A stretch of DNA of 64,000 nucleotides, from the NCBI GenBank assembly GCA_021018995.1, contig CM037588.1:80387765-80451764 (forward strand), in the 5' to 3' direction. Below the pieces are notes generated by a model. It worked only from the letters and a program-made list of their open reading frames with translations, did not search any database and was not told the origin of the DNA. Below are positions 11,737 to 21,348 of this stretch, one piece after another. The stretch's first letter is position 1; every line of letters starts with the position of its first letter. The translations under genes were made by a program, and so were the position numbers. Source of the stretch: Chloranthus sessilifolius. Its lineage: Eukaryota; Streptophyta; Magnoliopsida; Chloranthales; Chloranthaceae.

Positions 11737-11878
11737 AGGTATTTATACTAGTTAATTAAACATCTATGTCAAGACGTAACACTCAAATTAGCAGAAAGCT
11801 AGAAATTCATCGTCATTTATGCACCTTCTTCATCAAAATTGAAATTTAATTAATGTAACTTAGATAGACTATCATACC

Positions 11879-13188
11879 CTAAATGACTTCATTGCTCGTC
11901 TGAGCATCTTTTGCTGTTACTATAAATGCACGACCTTGTATAGTAGGTCTTGTAGATCGCATAGGCCTCTGCGCTGTAGCCGATGAAATCGCACCTTCTT
12001 TCCTTAATTCTGGGCAATCTCGGATCATATGACCCATCTTTTTGCATTTGAAACATCCCCCTGTGTCTCGTCTGTCATCCGAAGTCTTATGAGACTTGCC
12101 ACAATGGGCACATGTAACCTGGGGCGTTGATGATGCTGCGCTCAAGAATCCTTGTGTAACTCATGCTCCCTAAGTCAGAGTCTGAGGAGGGCCCTTGATA
12201 CAGAAAGGTCACACATGAGTAGATACGGTGGGCCTGGGATAACCTGTATAGGCAGGTTGTCTTGAAACTGGAGCTAGTGCTGCAAACCTCAGCTTTTTGT
12301 TCTCCGAGTCGTAGTCACATACTCTCCCTTACCTGCCTTATTCTAATTTTGTTGATCCTATCTCTTGTACATGCTATTTATATCACTTTCGGCCACAATG
12401 GCCTTTCCCACTACTTTCGCATAGGTCTCCAGTTCAAATACTGAAACCCAATCTCGTATATTTGGCCTCAGGCCTTCTTCAAATTTATTGGCCTTCATTT
12501 CTTCAATGGTCACTAATTTTGATGCGAACCTAGATAACCTGACAAATTTATTACCATACTCCCATACGGTCATGCATTCTTGCTCCAAATTTGAAAAACG
12601 TTTCTTTAACTGATTCCTCACTTGCTTAGGGAAATATTCTTTGTTGAAAACCGCAACAAACTCTGCCCAAGTCTATAGGCCGTGAGGATTTTTGACGTCT
12701 CTCTTTCTCAGTACCGATTTCCACCACGAGTCGACATCACCCTCAAGCTGGAAGGAAGCCCAACCAACTTTCTCATCCTCTGTACTCTGGAGTCTCTGTA
12801 GAAGTTTTTTCGTTTGGTTTAACCATTTTTCCGCCTCTAGCGGATCTGTTTGCCCATAAAAACTAGGAGGCCTCAATCTCTTAAAGTGGACAAAAGATGA
12901 AGGCAATAGTGTAGGTGGAGGTGGTGGTGGTGGCTGCTGATGGTTCACATTATTGGTAGCCAGTAGTGTCGTCTGCTCAACCAATAGTACAGTCTGCTAA
13001 GTCTGTTGGGCCATGGCAGTGGCTACTGCCTCCATGGCTTGCGCCATCCTAACTGTTGCTTCATCTCTCTGATCTCTCTCACCAGGAGGGTGTCTCTGAT
13101 CTCTACCCGAACCTGAAGGGATATCATCTATACTCCTCAAATTCTTATGATGACCGCCACTAGGGCGTCCTCTACCTCTCGAATCCAT
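11879..13188 (-). pseudogene. Tekay-1 gag with CCHC zinc knuckle
   Basis: The frame starts at an ATG (13188-13186, MDSRGRGRPSGG) and runs in one frame to about 12358, broken by two stops. It includes a proline run, FKRLRPPSFYGQTDPLEAEK, WASFQLEGDVDSWW, YFPKQVRNQLKKRFSNL and FEEGLRPNIRDWVSV. A shifted frame (12145-11879) supplies the nucleic-acid-binding knuckle CFKCKKMGHMIRDC, preceded by CAHCGKSHKT. This is the usual plant gypsy gag order of capsid then zinc knuckle. It lies directly after the 5' LTR and primer site. Confidence 0.9.
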
Positions 13189-13299
13189 CTTAATCTGTTA
13201 CAATGAAATTAAAGTTCTATTAATAGAAGGCCCTATACTCCAACAAAATTTTAATTATCTAGTCAAATCTAAGACTTGTCAGAAATTTCTCAAGCCTAA

Positions 13300-13312
13300 G
13301 CTTTGATACCAA
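13300..13312 (-). promoter_or_regulatory. tRNA-iMet primer-binding site of Tekay-1
   Basis: The minus strand reads TTGGTATCAAAGC right beside the 5' LTR. It matches the common plant initiator-Met primer site TGGTATCAGAGC with one change. Confidence 0.85.
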
Positions 13313-13313
13313 C

Positions 13314-15571
13314 TATGGCAATCCAATTTCCTAACTGTAAAACTCGGATTGTCGGATCGACGCTAAGGCCGATCCCTGAACGGAACACTTGGGACATCCT
13401 CTAGCAAAGCGAAAACAAAGCGAAAATCATAGCTAAACATACATATGCATCATATGCAAAAGTAAATCTCTAATTCTATATCTCAAAAGTTCAAAATACT
13501 GATTCTAATTCCCATATAAAAACTCATGGGCAGAAGAACCGAGAAGAACTACCGGTGATGGCCGACCATCACCGAAACATGGTTCGCAAAAGAATAGTAC
13601 ACCTAACCCACTATATTCAAATTCCTTACATCATCAAAAAACATCCAAAAACCCTTACTCTAAATCATTCATCAAAGCTGGACGTACCTGTGCTTTGTAC
13701 AAATAAAACAATCCTTAGGATGGGGCTCTGAGTCCTCCTCTAAAGGCACGTACTCGGAGTCCTCCTTATCCTAGTCCTCCATGCCAAGATCCTCACCTAT
13801 ACCTGTGACATATAGTCGAGGGATGAGCTTAATCTAAGCTCAATAGGAAAACACAAATAGCATGCATATTCTTAACATCACACATATATCTTATGACATG
13901 AATGAAACATGAATTTTCTCACAATGATGCACAATTTCAAAGATGACTGAATAAACAAAGCATTTTTTTAATTTGGAAAGCTTAACACATGTTCTTCCAC
14001 TACTTCACATAATAAGAAAGGAAACTTAAAGTGCTTCACTTATATTATCCCTCGAGCAAGTATACCATCGAGCCCCAATGGAATACCCACCATCATTATT
14101 CATATGAACCATTTATGCATGGTGCACAAGGTCCCAACAATGATGGATGCTTGTGCCAAACACAAGTTTACCATTGGCCGGTAGGATTCATAAATTCACA
14201 AAGGTTGTACAGATATCCCGTCGTACCGGTCACGGATATCCCGCCGTGTCGGTCACAGATATATCGCCGTGCCGGTCGGGTATTCACACAAAACTTTTAA
14301 TCATAGTGCATAAATTATAATTTATCACCGTGTGATGTGGTAATTATAACTAAGTCTCTCAACACTTGAAACACATATTCTCACACACTTATGTCACATT
14401 CGAATGAATCTTAAAAGATTCCACATAAATAACACACTTAATTTATCATGGTTTTCGAAACACACTAACATGCTTTTACATTCATAAAACTCATTGCGTT
14501 CCAAAACAGACATATCATATCATAATTCACATGCTAATCATATCAAATGCACATGGTATAGAGTTTTCCCTACCTCGGCTCCCGATCAATCAATCCATAC
14601 ATAGCTCATTTTTGCGAGTCCACATATGCTCAAACATTAATCCTACGTTGTCAATGCCTAAACATACTCTTAGAAAAACTTAAAAGGACATAAGACATGT
14701 ATTCCTAAATAATTTAGAACGAAAGGGATAATATAAGTACCACAGCCTGCCTGAAGCGAGTCTAAGTTTGCACGCTGAGCCAAAACACGACATTCCTCAA
14801 GGACCGTGTTGTTGCATATTGTCACACGAGGCCTCGCGGGAGCGAGGCCTATTTCACTTTAGTCCTCGCGTAGGTGAGAAATAGAGCCTCATAGGCGTAT
14901 TTAAGCCTTTATAAGGTTTCTCGCGTGAGCGAGCTCTAAAGCTCGTGCGCGTGAGGAACAGAAATATTTCAGATCTGAGTTTCTTTTTAACTCGATCTTC
15001 ACTAAACCTCTCCCATATATATTACACACTTCAACAACTATTAAATGCACACGTTAAATACACTTAACATTAGTTTCTTACCTTAATCACAATGATCCAC
15101 TCGATAGATCGGATCGTTCCTCTTGAAGGTTCAAAAATGTTTCTAAAACCCAAATCCGGCCACACCTAGCGTTCCGATCACGTTGCAACCAACACAATCG
15201 TATGGCTCAACTCCCCACACCCACTTGCACAACTTTTACTGCGATCTTTTGGATCTAACCACAAGGATTCAAACAATCCTTCTCTTTTCTCTTCAGGCCC
15301 TACTTCTCTCTCTCTAACTCACAAGCTTAAGCCACAAAAAAACTCACGTGTGAGACCCCCCTAATCCTAGCAACTAAGTTGCTATCATGTTACACACAAA
15401 CACATGAGTTGTGTGTTGCCTTATCCACAAATCACTCATGGTGTGAAACATACACAAAGTCAAGGTGTATTAAGTAGTGTGGATTCCCTTGTGAATCACA
15501 TACACCACATCCTACACACATACATCACCCGACTTACATGATTTATCAGAAAAAAAATAGGGGTTATTACA
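13314..15571 (-). repeat. 5' LTR of Tekay-1
   Basis: The 2258-bp LTR is collinear with 3161-5429, beginning TATGGCAATCC (mutated from TGTGACAGCCC) and ending GTTATTACA. The word cluster CTCGCGGGAGCGAG and TATA-like CCTTATAAAGG recur at about 14825-14950. Sampled 150-bp stretches differ from the partner at roughly one base in ten by eye. Confidence 0.92.
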
Positions 15572-15576
15572 TAATG

Positions 15577-17300
15577 GGTGAGAAGACTCTACTAGGGTGG
15601 AAGAAAGAATTGATAGAGCTGTGGAGAATATGAATTGGTGTAATTTGTTTGCACACCACAAAATTATTGTAAATGCCATGCCAAGATCAGATCATTCTGC
15701 CATTGTAGTTCTTCTTAAAAAAATGACATGTTTCCAAAAGAGGAGTCAAACCATTTCGGTTTGAAGAAATGTGGATGTGGGATTCTAGTCTTCCTGATAT
15801 AATCACACATTATTGGTCTAATCATGGCTCTCTGCATACGGAACCAATTACTAATTTTCTTTCAAAGGGGAAGTGGTTAATGATCCAACTTCAGCAGTGG
15901 AACAAAAATTCATTCGACAATATTAATAAGCTTATAGATAGTAAAATGAAGGAACTCCAAATCTTAGTAGCAGACATGATCCGGAGTTCGGTGGAGGGAG
16001 GTGATTTTTGACGGTTGAAAATGCACATAAATTGGCTGCTAGAAAGGAAGGAACTATGTGGAGGCAACGATCTCGGGAGATCTGGCTTCAAGAAGGAGAT
16101 ACAAACACTGCTTATTTTCATGCTAGGGCGTCGGCTAGGAAAAAAACAAATTTCATTGATGGCCTATTTGATGAGCGAGGTATCTGGATAACTGATGAGG
16201 AAAGGATGGAGCAAATAGCATTGGACTATTACAAAGGTGTCTTCTCGTCCAACTCAACTACCGAGCCTTCTGAGGTCCTATCATCCATCAAACCGTTGGT
16301 CACCAATGCCCAGAAAACATCCTTAACTAGAGAGTTTGTACAAACGGAAGTACATAAAGTCCCCATGGAGATGAACTCTCTCAAATCAGCAGGGCTGGAT
16401 GGTATGCCTGCAATTTTTTATGAAAAATTGTGGAATCTAATCTGTGATGATGTGTTTGCTCTTATTCTTGGATTCCTCAATGGGGAAGTTGACCTTTCAG
16501 CCATCAACAAAACCCACATCGTCCTCATCCCTAAAATAAAAAATCCAAAAATCATGAAAGACTTCAGACCTATTAACCTCTGCAATTTTATTTATAAAAT
16601 TATTTCTAAAGTGTTGGCTAATAGACTGAAATTGATCCTGCCAACCATCATATCCCCTAACCAAAGTGCATTTAGCTCGGGCCGTCTCATACTCGATAAT
16701 GTTTTGGTCACCTATGAAATTGGCCATTTCTTGAAAAATAAACGGTATGGTCATGATGGATTTAGTGCTCTCAAATTGAATGTTAGTAAGGCATATGATC
16801 GAGTAGAATGGAGTTTCCTTGAACCATATCTTATAAAGTTTGGCTTTGATATCAAGTTCGTCTCCCTTATTATGAAATGTATTACATCGGTTTCGTACTT
16901 GTTACTTTTCAATGGAACTATTAGAGGAAAAATCTTGCCAAGAAGGGGGCATAGACAAGGTGATCCTCTCTCTCCTTACCTTTTTCTTATTTGTCCTGAG
17001 ATTTCTTCATCTTTGTGTACTAATGCTTTGATGGAAAAAACTATCTCAAGAATCAAAATCTGTAAAAATTCTCCCAATGTTTCCCATCTTCTGTCTGCAG
17101 ATGGTAGTCTCCTCTATTTTAAAGTCGAGCTTGGAGTGGGAAGGGCTATCCTCTCGCTTCTTCACAAGTACAAAAAAGCTTCTAGCCAAATGGTTAATTT
17201 GGAAAAGTCCTTAACGACTTTCTATATCTTTGTAAAGGCGGAAAAGCAATCCGAGTTATAATGTCTCCTTTTCTTTGTTCTTTTTTTCGATAAGATAGAA
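15577..17300 (+). pseudogene. L1-like LINE, downstream part: end of endonuclease and reverse transcriptase, truncated
   Basis: The reading resumes after the TAATG duplication with STRVEERIDRAVENMNW and PRSDHSAIVVLL (end of endonuclease), then EMWMWDSSLP. The long frame 16008-17261 holds the reverse transcriptase. It includes REIWLQEGDTNTAYFHARAS, MNSLKSAGLDGMPAIFYEKL, FRPINLCNFIYKIISKVLAN, SPNQSAFSSGRLILDNVLV, LKLNVSKAYDRVEWSFLE and RRGHRQGDPLSPYLFLICPE. The catalytic box is SADGSLLY near 17090 instead of FADDSLL, so a catalytic Asp is lost. The coding similarity stops around 17260-17300 within the thumb region. The zinc-binding and RNase H parts usually found in plant LINEs are absent here. 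Confidence 0.88.
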
Positions 17301-17460
17301 AGGAGGTTAAAGGGAAATTTTTAATTAATTTATTTTTTGATATGGCTATTCAAATGAGACATCCTCGATAATAACAACAAAGCACTCACATTGAGTAACA
17401 GATAAGAGGATAATCTCACACAACAACACTCATCTTATTAATATGAGGGAAGAAAAAAAT
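17301..17460. other. AT-rich non-coding sequence
   Basis: There is no convincing reading frame. The stretch holds the ruined LINE end and AT-rich DNA leading to a tRNA-like segment. Confidence 0.5.
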
Positions 17461-17535
17461 GTGGAGTGTACAACTCACGACCTCCAGCCCGACAAAGGAG
17501 GGAGGATACTAACTGCGCTACCACTTCGTGGGATG
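17461..17535 (-). repeat. tRNA-like segment (SINE head or tRNA pseudogene)
   Basis: The minus strand reads GTGGTAGCGCAGTTAGTATC, resembling a tRNA D-arm and RNA polymerase III A box. It is followed about 35 bp later by GGAGGTCGTGAGTTGTAC, resembling a T-arm and B box (consensus GGTTCGANTCC, imperfect). A short T run follows (about 17453-17460 on the plus strand as A's). The anticodon arm does not fold convincingly by eye, so this is not called as a functional tRNA. Confidence 0.4.
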
Positions 17536-17649
17536 ATTGACTTGGACTCATAAAAAGTTTGTGCCACCAGACAACATGTGGTTTAAATTTAAAGTGGGAC
17601 CCTGGAATCTTGACTCATTCTTCCAAACCCTCCACTATGCACTTAGTCC

Positions 17650-17940
17650 TGCAACTATGGTATCAAAACTCGAACGATGTATATAGGCATCGACGATACT
17701 TATCGGTTTCCTCGAGAAATGATACTGACAAGACCCTGATATAGGAATTGGGGTAGTGTCTGTATCTGACTGGTACATGTTAGTATTGGCCGATACTAAC
17801 CGATATAGATTTTTTGTCTATTTTTTTATATTTAAAAAAAAAAGAATCAACTAATTCGATATCAGTTATACCGTATCCTTATTAGCCGATACGTATCAAT
17901 CCAAGATGAACCATGAACTGATACTGATATCTTGAATTTG
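17650..17940. repeat. Relic with GATACGTATC-type words, related to the MITE-like insertion in Tekay-1
   Basis: The stretch begins GGTATCAAAACTCG and ends near GATACTGATATCTTGAATT. Inside are CCGATACTAACCGATA, AGCCGATACGTATC and GATACTTATCGG. The terminal ATCAAAA/GATATC and GATACGTATC words match those in 6064-6607, so the two are probably relatives. No target duplication could be defined. Confidence 0.45.
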
Positions 17941-18350
17941 GATATATTAATGGTGAGTGGTGGAGATAAAGAAAAGTTCTTAGGGCCTGACATTAGGCAA
18001 GTGGTTGATGACCTAAACGATTCAAATACAAGTACTTTTATTGTTATTTTTTATAATTAATGGACGAGGTTTAAGGGTCCTCACCCTTTCATTGACAGAA
18101 AAAGCCGAGGTTATAAAGAACACAAAGAGGATGATAAGAAGGGAGCTTTGGCAATGCCATCACCCCCAAAGCAAAACACCACTCAAATGACCCAAGCACC
18201 GAAAAGTTGCCCAACCGAAAAGCAAGGCACTAAATCGAGGAGCATCCCGACCCAACACTAAAGAACAAACTACACCCGGCGCAGCAGAGAATAGACACAC
18301 CAAAGATCCACTATGAAAACAAAAACTCTAGATTTCCAGCAAAGCAACCC
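17941..18350. other. Non-coding sequence, probably the 3' region of the minus-strand LINE relic
   Basis: I see no reading frame worth calling. The stretch lies directly downstream, in minus-strand sense, of the LINE C-terminal relic and may be its 3' untranslated part. Confidence 0.4.
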
Positions 18351-19860
18351 CCCCGCGGATCAATAGCCTCCATATTTCGAATGCAATCAAGCACCGAATA
18401 AGGGCCTAAAATCTCAAGACTTTTGGCCTATTGAAGAACTTTAACTTGAATTTGATCTGCTAGCCGCGAGCATTCCATCTCCTTGTCTTTGAAAATACGG
18501 CGATTTCATTCTTTCCAAATGAACCAAAGAACTGCAAAAGGAATGAGATTCCAGATATCTCTCCTACGACCATGGGTGACATCTCTCCATTGTCCTAATA
18601 ACTCCCCACAACTTTTAGGCATAACCCAAATCTGCCTAAACCAGTTGAGGAAACAATTTCAAATCCTCGAAGATACCTTGCAATGCAAAAAGTGATGAGA
18701 AATAGATTCCTCCTTTTGATGTCACATCACACATCGATTAGCAAGAGAGAAACCCCTGGCCTATAAATTGTCCACCATAAGCACTTTGTCGACCATGATC
18801 TGCCACACAAAATAAATGACTTGATTTGGAGCCTTAGCTTTCCAAATCCAAAGCCAATGAAGAAAAGGAGTAACCCCTCCAACAAACTGCTTATATAAGA
18901 TATTGACCTTAAAAATACCTCCTGCATCATTCAGCCATAGAGGATGGTCAGAGAACGATGGCTTGAAAGAACGGAAGGAGTTTTGCAGGTTTAGCAACCC
19001 AAGAACCTCCCTTATCTCCCCATCATAAAACCTTCTAGATAGAGACACATTCCATTGAACCCTACCATTCGGATCGATCTCCGCCAACTACGCAATAGAA
19101 GCTTGCTGGTTAAGAGAAAGAGCCAAAATATTAGGGAACATAACCTTCAATGGCTCATTGCTTATCCATGAGTCATGCAAAAAGAGGTACTTTCACCATT
19201 TCCAATCCTAATTTTAGCCCGAATCCTAAAACAATGTTGCACACTATGAAGCGAATGCCAAAAACTAGAAGCCGTTCGAGGAGAGCGATCTCTCAACTGT
19301 TGCCTCCATCCCCGTACTTCTGCAAGAGGACGTGTCTCCATAAGCTCTCCTTCTTAGATTGAATATGCCAAAACCATTTAGAAACGAGGGCATCATTACA
19401 AGGTTTAAGGTTGATAATCCCCATCCCTCCATCCAACTTGTTTCTACAAAGCAAACACCAATTGACATTGTGAATTCTAGATTTCTCAGCTTCTCCAGTC
19501 CAAACGAAATCCCTTTGAATCTTTTCCAGTCTATGAATAACCCAAGATGGAAATTTGAAAATAGACATGAAGTAAACTGGAAGGGCAGATAAAGTAGATT
19601 TGATGAGAGCAATTCTCCCCGCAAAGAATAAATATTTGTCTTTCAGCTCTTTTCACTATAGGTAACCAGAGGTTTTTGCGAGGGCAACTAGGCCCTATTG
19701 GCAACCCCAAATATATGAAAGGGAGAAGAGACGAAGAGCAACCAATGATACCAACAAGCCTGCCAACTTCCCATTCCTCCATAGCTACCCTGATAGGATT
19801 TGACTTGCTTATATTAACTCTCAAACCCGAAATGGCTTCAAATACAGGTAATTAAGGATT
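18351..19860 (-). pseudogene. Second L1-like LINE relic: RT thumb region and zf-RVT zinc-binding C-terminus
   Basis: The minus strand, with several frameshifts, encodes the C-terminal part of a plant LINE ORF2. Pieces in order are SGLRVNISKSNPIRVA and FIYLGLPIGPSCPRKNLWLP (19850-19640), then HRLEKIQRDFVWTGEAEKS, GGMGIINLKPCNDALVSKWF and ESLWRHVLLQKYG (19530-19300). The zf-RVT domain region carries NDAGGIFKVNILYK, WLWIWKAKAPNQVIYFVWQI (18935-18790), and a tail IWNLIPFAVLWFIWKE (18560-18510). The zf-RVT region is thought to bind nucleic acid in plant LINEs. The upstream endonuclease and RT core are missing. Its RT thumb sequence differs from the plus-strand LINE ending at 17300, so it is a different subfamily. 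Confidence 0.85.
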
Positions 19861-19989
19861 TGGAATTAATCCAATGGCTAGGAAACTCCAATCATTTGAG
19901 CTTGATTGGTTTCATTAATATATACCAAAAGGAAATAAAGTGAGGCCATTTTCATTTCCTCCAACATAGGCACCAGTTTGGGAACGAGT

Positions 19990-20253
19990 TGTTAGAATAG
20001 TCCCACATCATTTGTGGGCTGGGGGCCTTGGGTTATATATAATCTGGGCAAACCTCAGCTAACAAGTCGGTTTTGTGAGGTTGAGTTATGCCCATTGGGT
20101 TTCTTATCATGGTATCAGACCAGACGAGTGCCTGCTAGAATAGACCCACACTGCTTGTGGGCTTGGAGGTCTTGGGCTATGTATAATCTAGGCAATCCTC
20201 ACCGTACAAGCCGGTTTTGTGAGGTTGAGTTAGGCATGTTGGGTTTCTTTTCA
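19990..20253 (+). mobile_element. TRIM (miniature LTR retrotransposon), 264 bp, complete
   Basis: Two direct repeats of about 120 bp (19990-20109, TGTTAGAATAG to TTCTTATCA; 20133-20253, TGCTAGAATAG to TTCTTTTCA) enclose an internal part of only 23 bp. That internal part opens with TGGTATCAGACC, a tRNA-iMet primer site, at 20110-20121. Imperfect 5-bp target duplications CGAGT (19985-19989) and CAAGT (20254-20258) flank the unit. The LTRs share phrases such as GGTTTTGTGAGGTTGAGTTA. No coding capacity exists, so it would have to be copied by proteins of another element. I do not see the 5S-rRNA-like block of Cassandra TRIMs. Confidence 0.88.
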
Positions 20254-21280
20254 CAAGTCAGCACCGGAAAATATTGAGATGTTCAAGAAACGACTAGAAA
20301 AAAATTTAAAATTTGGAAACACAAGATTTAAAAATCTGTAAAATAAAAATATTTAAAAAATGTCACAATATATTAGAGAAATTATGAATTATTAATAATT
20401 TAATTATGAAAATAAAGAACATTTAGAAAAATGCGATATTTTTGGATACAATCACAAACTTGAACATGATTTATTCAATTTAGGTATAAGTCGCCTTTGA
20501 TTCCGGACTTTTTCAATAAGTCCGAGAATTTGTTGATCCATGGCTTATCATTTAGATAACCCCAATTATCACCGTTACAGCTATTGAAAAGGTCACTATG
20601 AGAAATGTTCCCCTACATTCGTTGGAACAATTATTATTTTTCTTTCTATTTGGTAAAATTATTATGGTTTAGCATTTGAAGGAATTGAGGACATTATTTA
20701 CTTAGTTGTTCAAAAAATCTAAAATCCACACATCTAATCCATTTGAGAAAATTGGGAATGACTAGAGGAACTCACTGTCTCATTAAAATTTTGTGAGTGC
20801 CTTTAAGCCAACGGCTTTGTGCAAATTTTGCATTTCCAGATTTTCAAGGCTGACGTTAATAATCAATGGCATAAAGGAGTAAGACAGTGAGGATATGGTG
20901 TACTAACCCATACACTATATGTTTTTTGGGAAAACCTATGTTTTTTTTGGAAAAATCGCCATTTTTGTATTTTAAAATCATTTTTTTTCCATTTATTTTT
21001 ACTAAGATATATTTATTTTTAGTACTTTTAAATATTTTTATTATTTTTTCTAAAATGTTTCCCATTTCCCCCCCCCCCCCCCCACCTTCCTTTTTTTTGG
21101 TAACAATGACAAGAGCAACATAGTGGTTAAGAGGAACCAATTACAACTAAACCAAAAGATATAGTGAGACTCTGTTTAAAAGTCTAAACCCTAGAAAAAG
21201 GTTTGAAGAGTGGTAGAATAAAGTGACGTAGGGGTGACTTTTGTTCTCATAATCTTTACATGAAGACGACTTTTTCTTCC
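20254..21280. promoter_or_regulatory. Upstream region of the MYB gene
   Basis: This is AT-rich, apparently low-copy DNA without a reading frame. It contains T-rich runs at 20940-21060 and a 17-C run near 21068-21083. I identify no specific regulatory motif beyond the TATA box listed separately. Confidence 0.5.
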
Positions 21281-21287
21281 TATAAAG
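21281..21287 (+). promoter_or_regulatory. Probable TATA box of the MYB gene
   Basis: TATAAAG stands 58 bp upstream of the start codon. Usual spacing would put the transcription start at about 21310-21320, at the edge of the GA repeat. Confidence 0.6.
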
Positions 21288-21310
21288 CTCATAGACACTT
21301 TCAACATCTT

Positions 21311-21313
<3 letters not shown>

Positions 21314-21344
<31 letters not shown>
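21314..21344 (+). repeat. (GA)n microsatellite forming most of the MYB 5' leader
   Basis: About 15 uninterrupted GA units end directly at the start codon ATG. GA/CT repeats are common in plant leaders and can bind GAGA-type factors; any role here is inferred. Confidence 0.9.

Positions 21345-21348
<4 letters not shown>

Larger units (their letters stand above)
3161..15571 (-). mobile_element. Tekay-1: full-length Ty3/gypsy chromovirus (Tekay/Del type) carrying an additional gene
   Basis: The element is bounded by LTRs of about 2.26 kb and flanked by a perfect 5-bp target duplication TAATG (3156-3160 and 15572-15576). Removing it and one duplication rejoins a LINE reading frame within a Trp-Asn-Asn-Gly stretch. 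Element direction is minus: 5' LTR 13314-15571, tRNA-iMet primer site, gag, protease, reverse transcriptase, RNase H, integrase, chromodomain tail, then an additional gene of plant-transposon-protein type (5975-7811), a purine tract and the 3' LTR 3161-5429. The LTRs differ by roughly 10% by eye in sampled stretches, and coding stops are numerous, so it is an old, inactive copy. Confidence 0.93.

Noticed and set aside
17461..17535. A functional tRNA gene
   Set aside because: The anticodon and acceptor stems do not pair convincingly and the B box is imperfect; kept only as a tRNA-like relic.
19990..20253. A Cassandra-type TRIM
   Set aside because: I could not find the 5S rRNA-like block that defines Cassandra; the unit is called a TRIM of unspecified family.
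20856..21140. ORFs over the poly-C and T-rich stretch upstream of the MYB gene
   Set aside because: Low-complexity homopolymer and AT-rich sequence gives chance open frames without domains.
21312..21344. An N-terminal Arg-Glu repeat extension of the MYB protein encoded by the GA repeat
   Set aside because: It has no ATG, and subgroup-14 MYBs begin MGRAPCC, which is exactly what follows the repeat.
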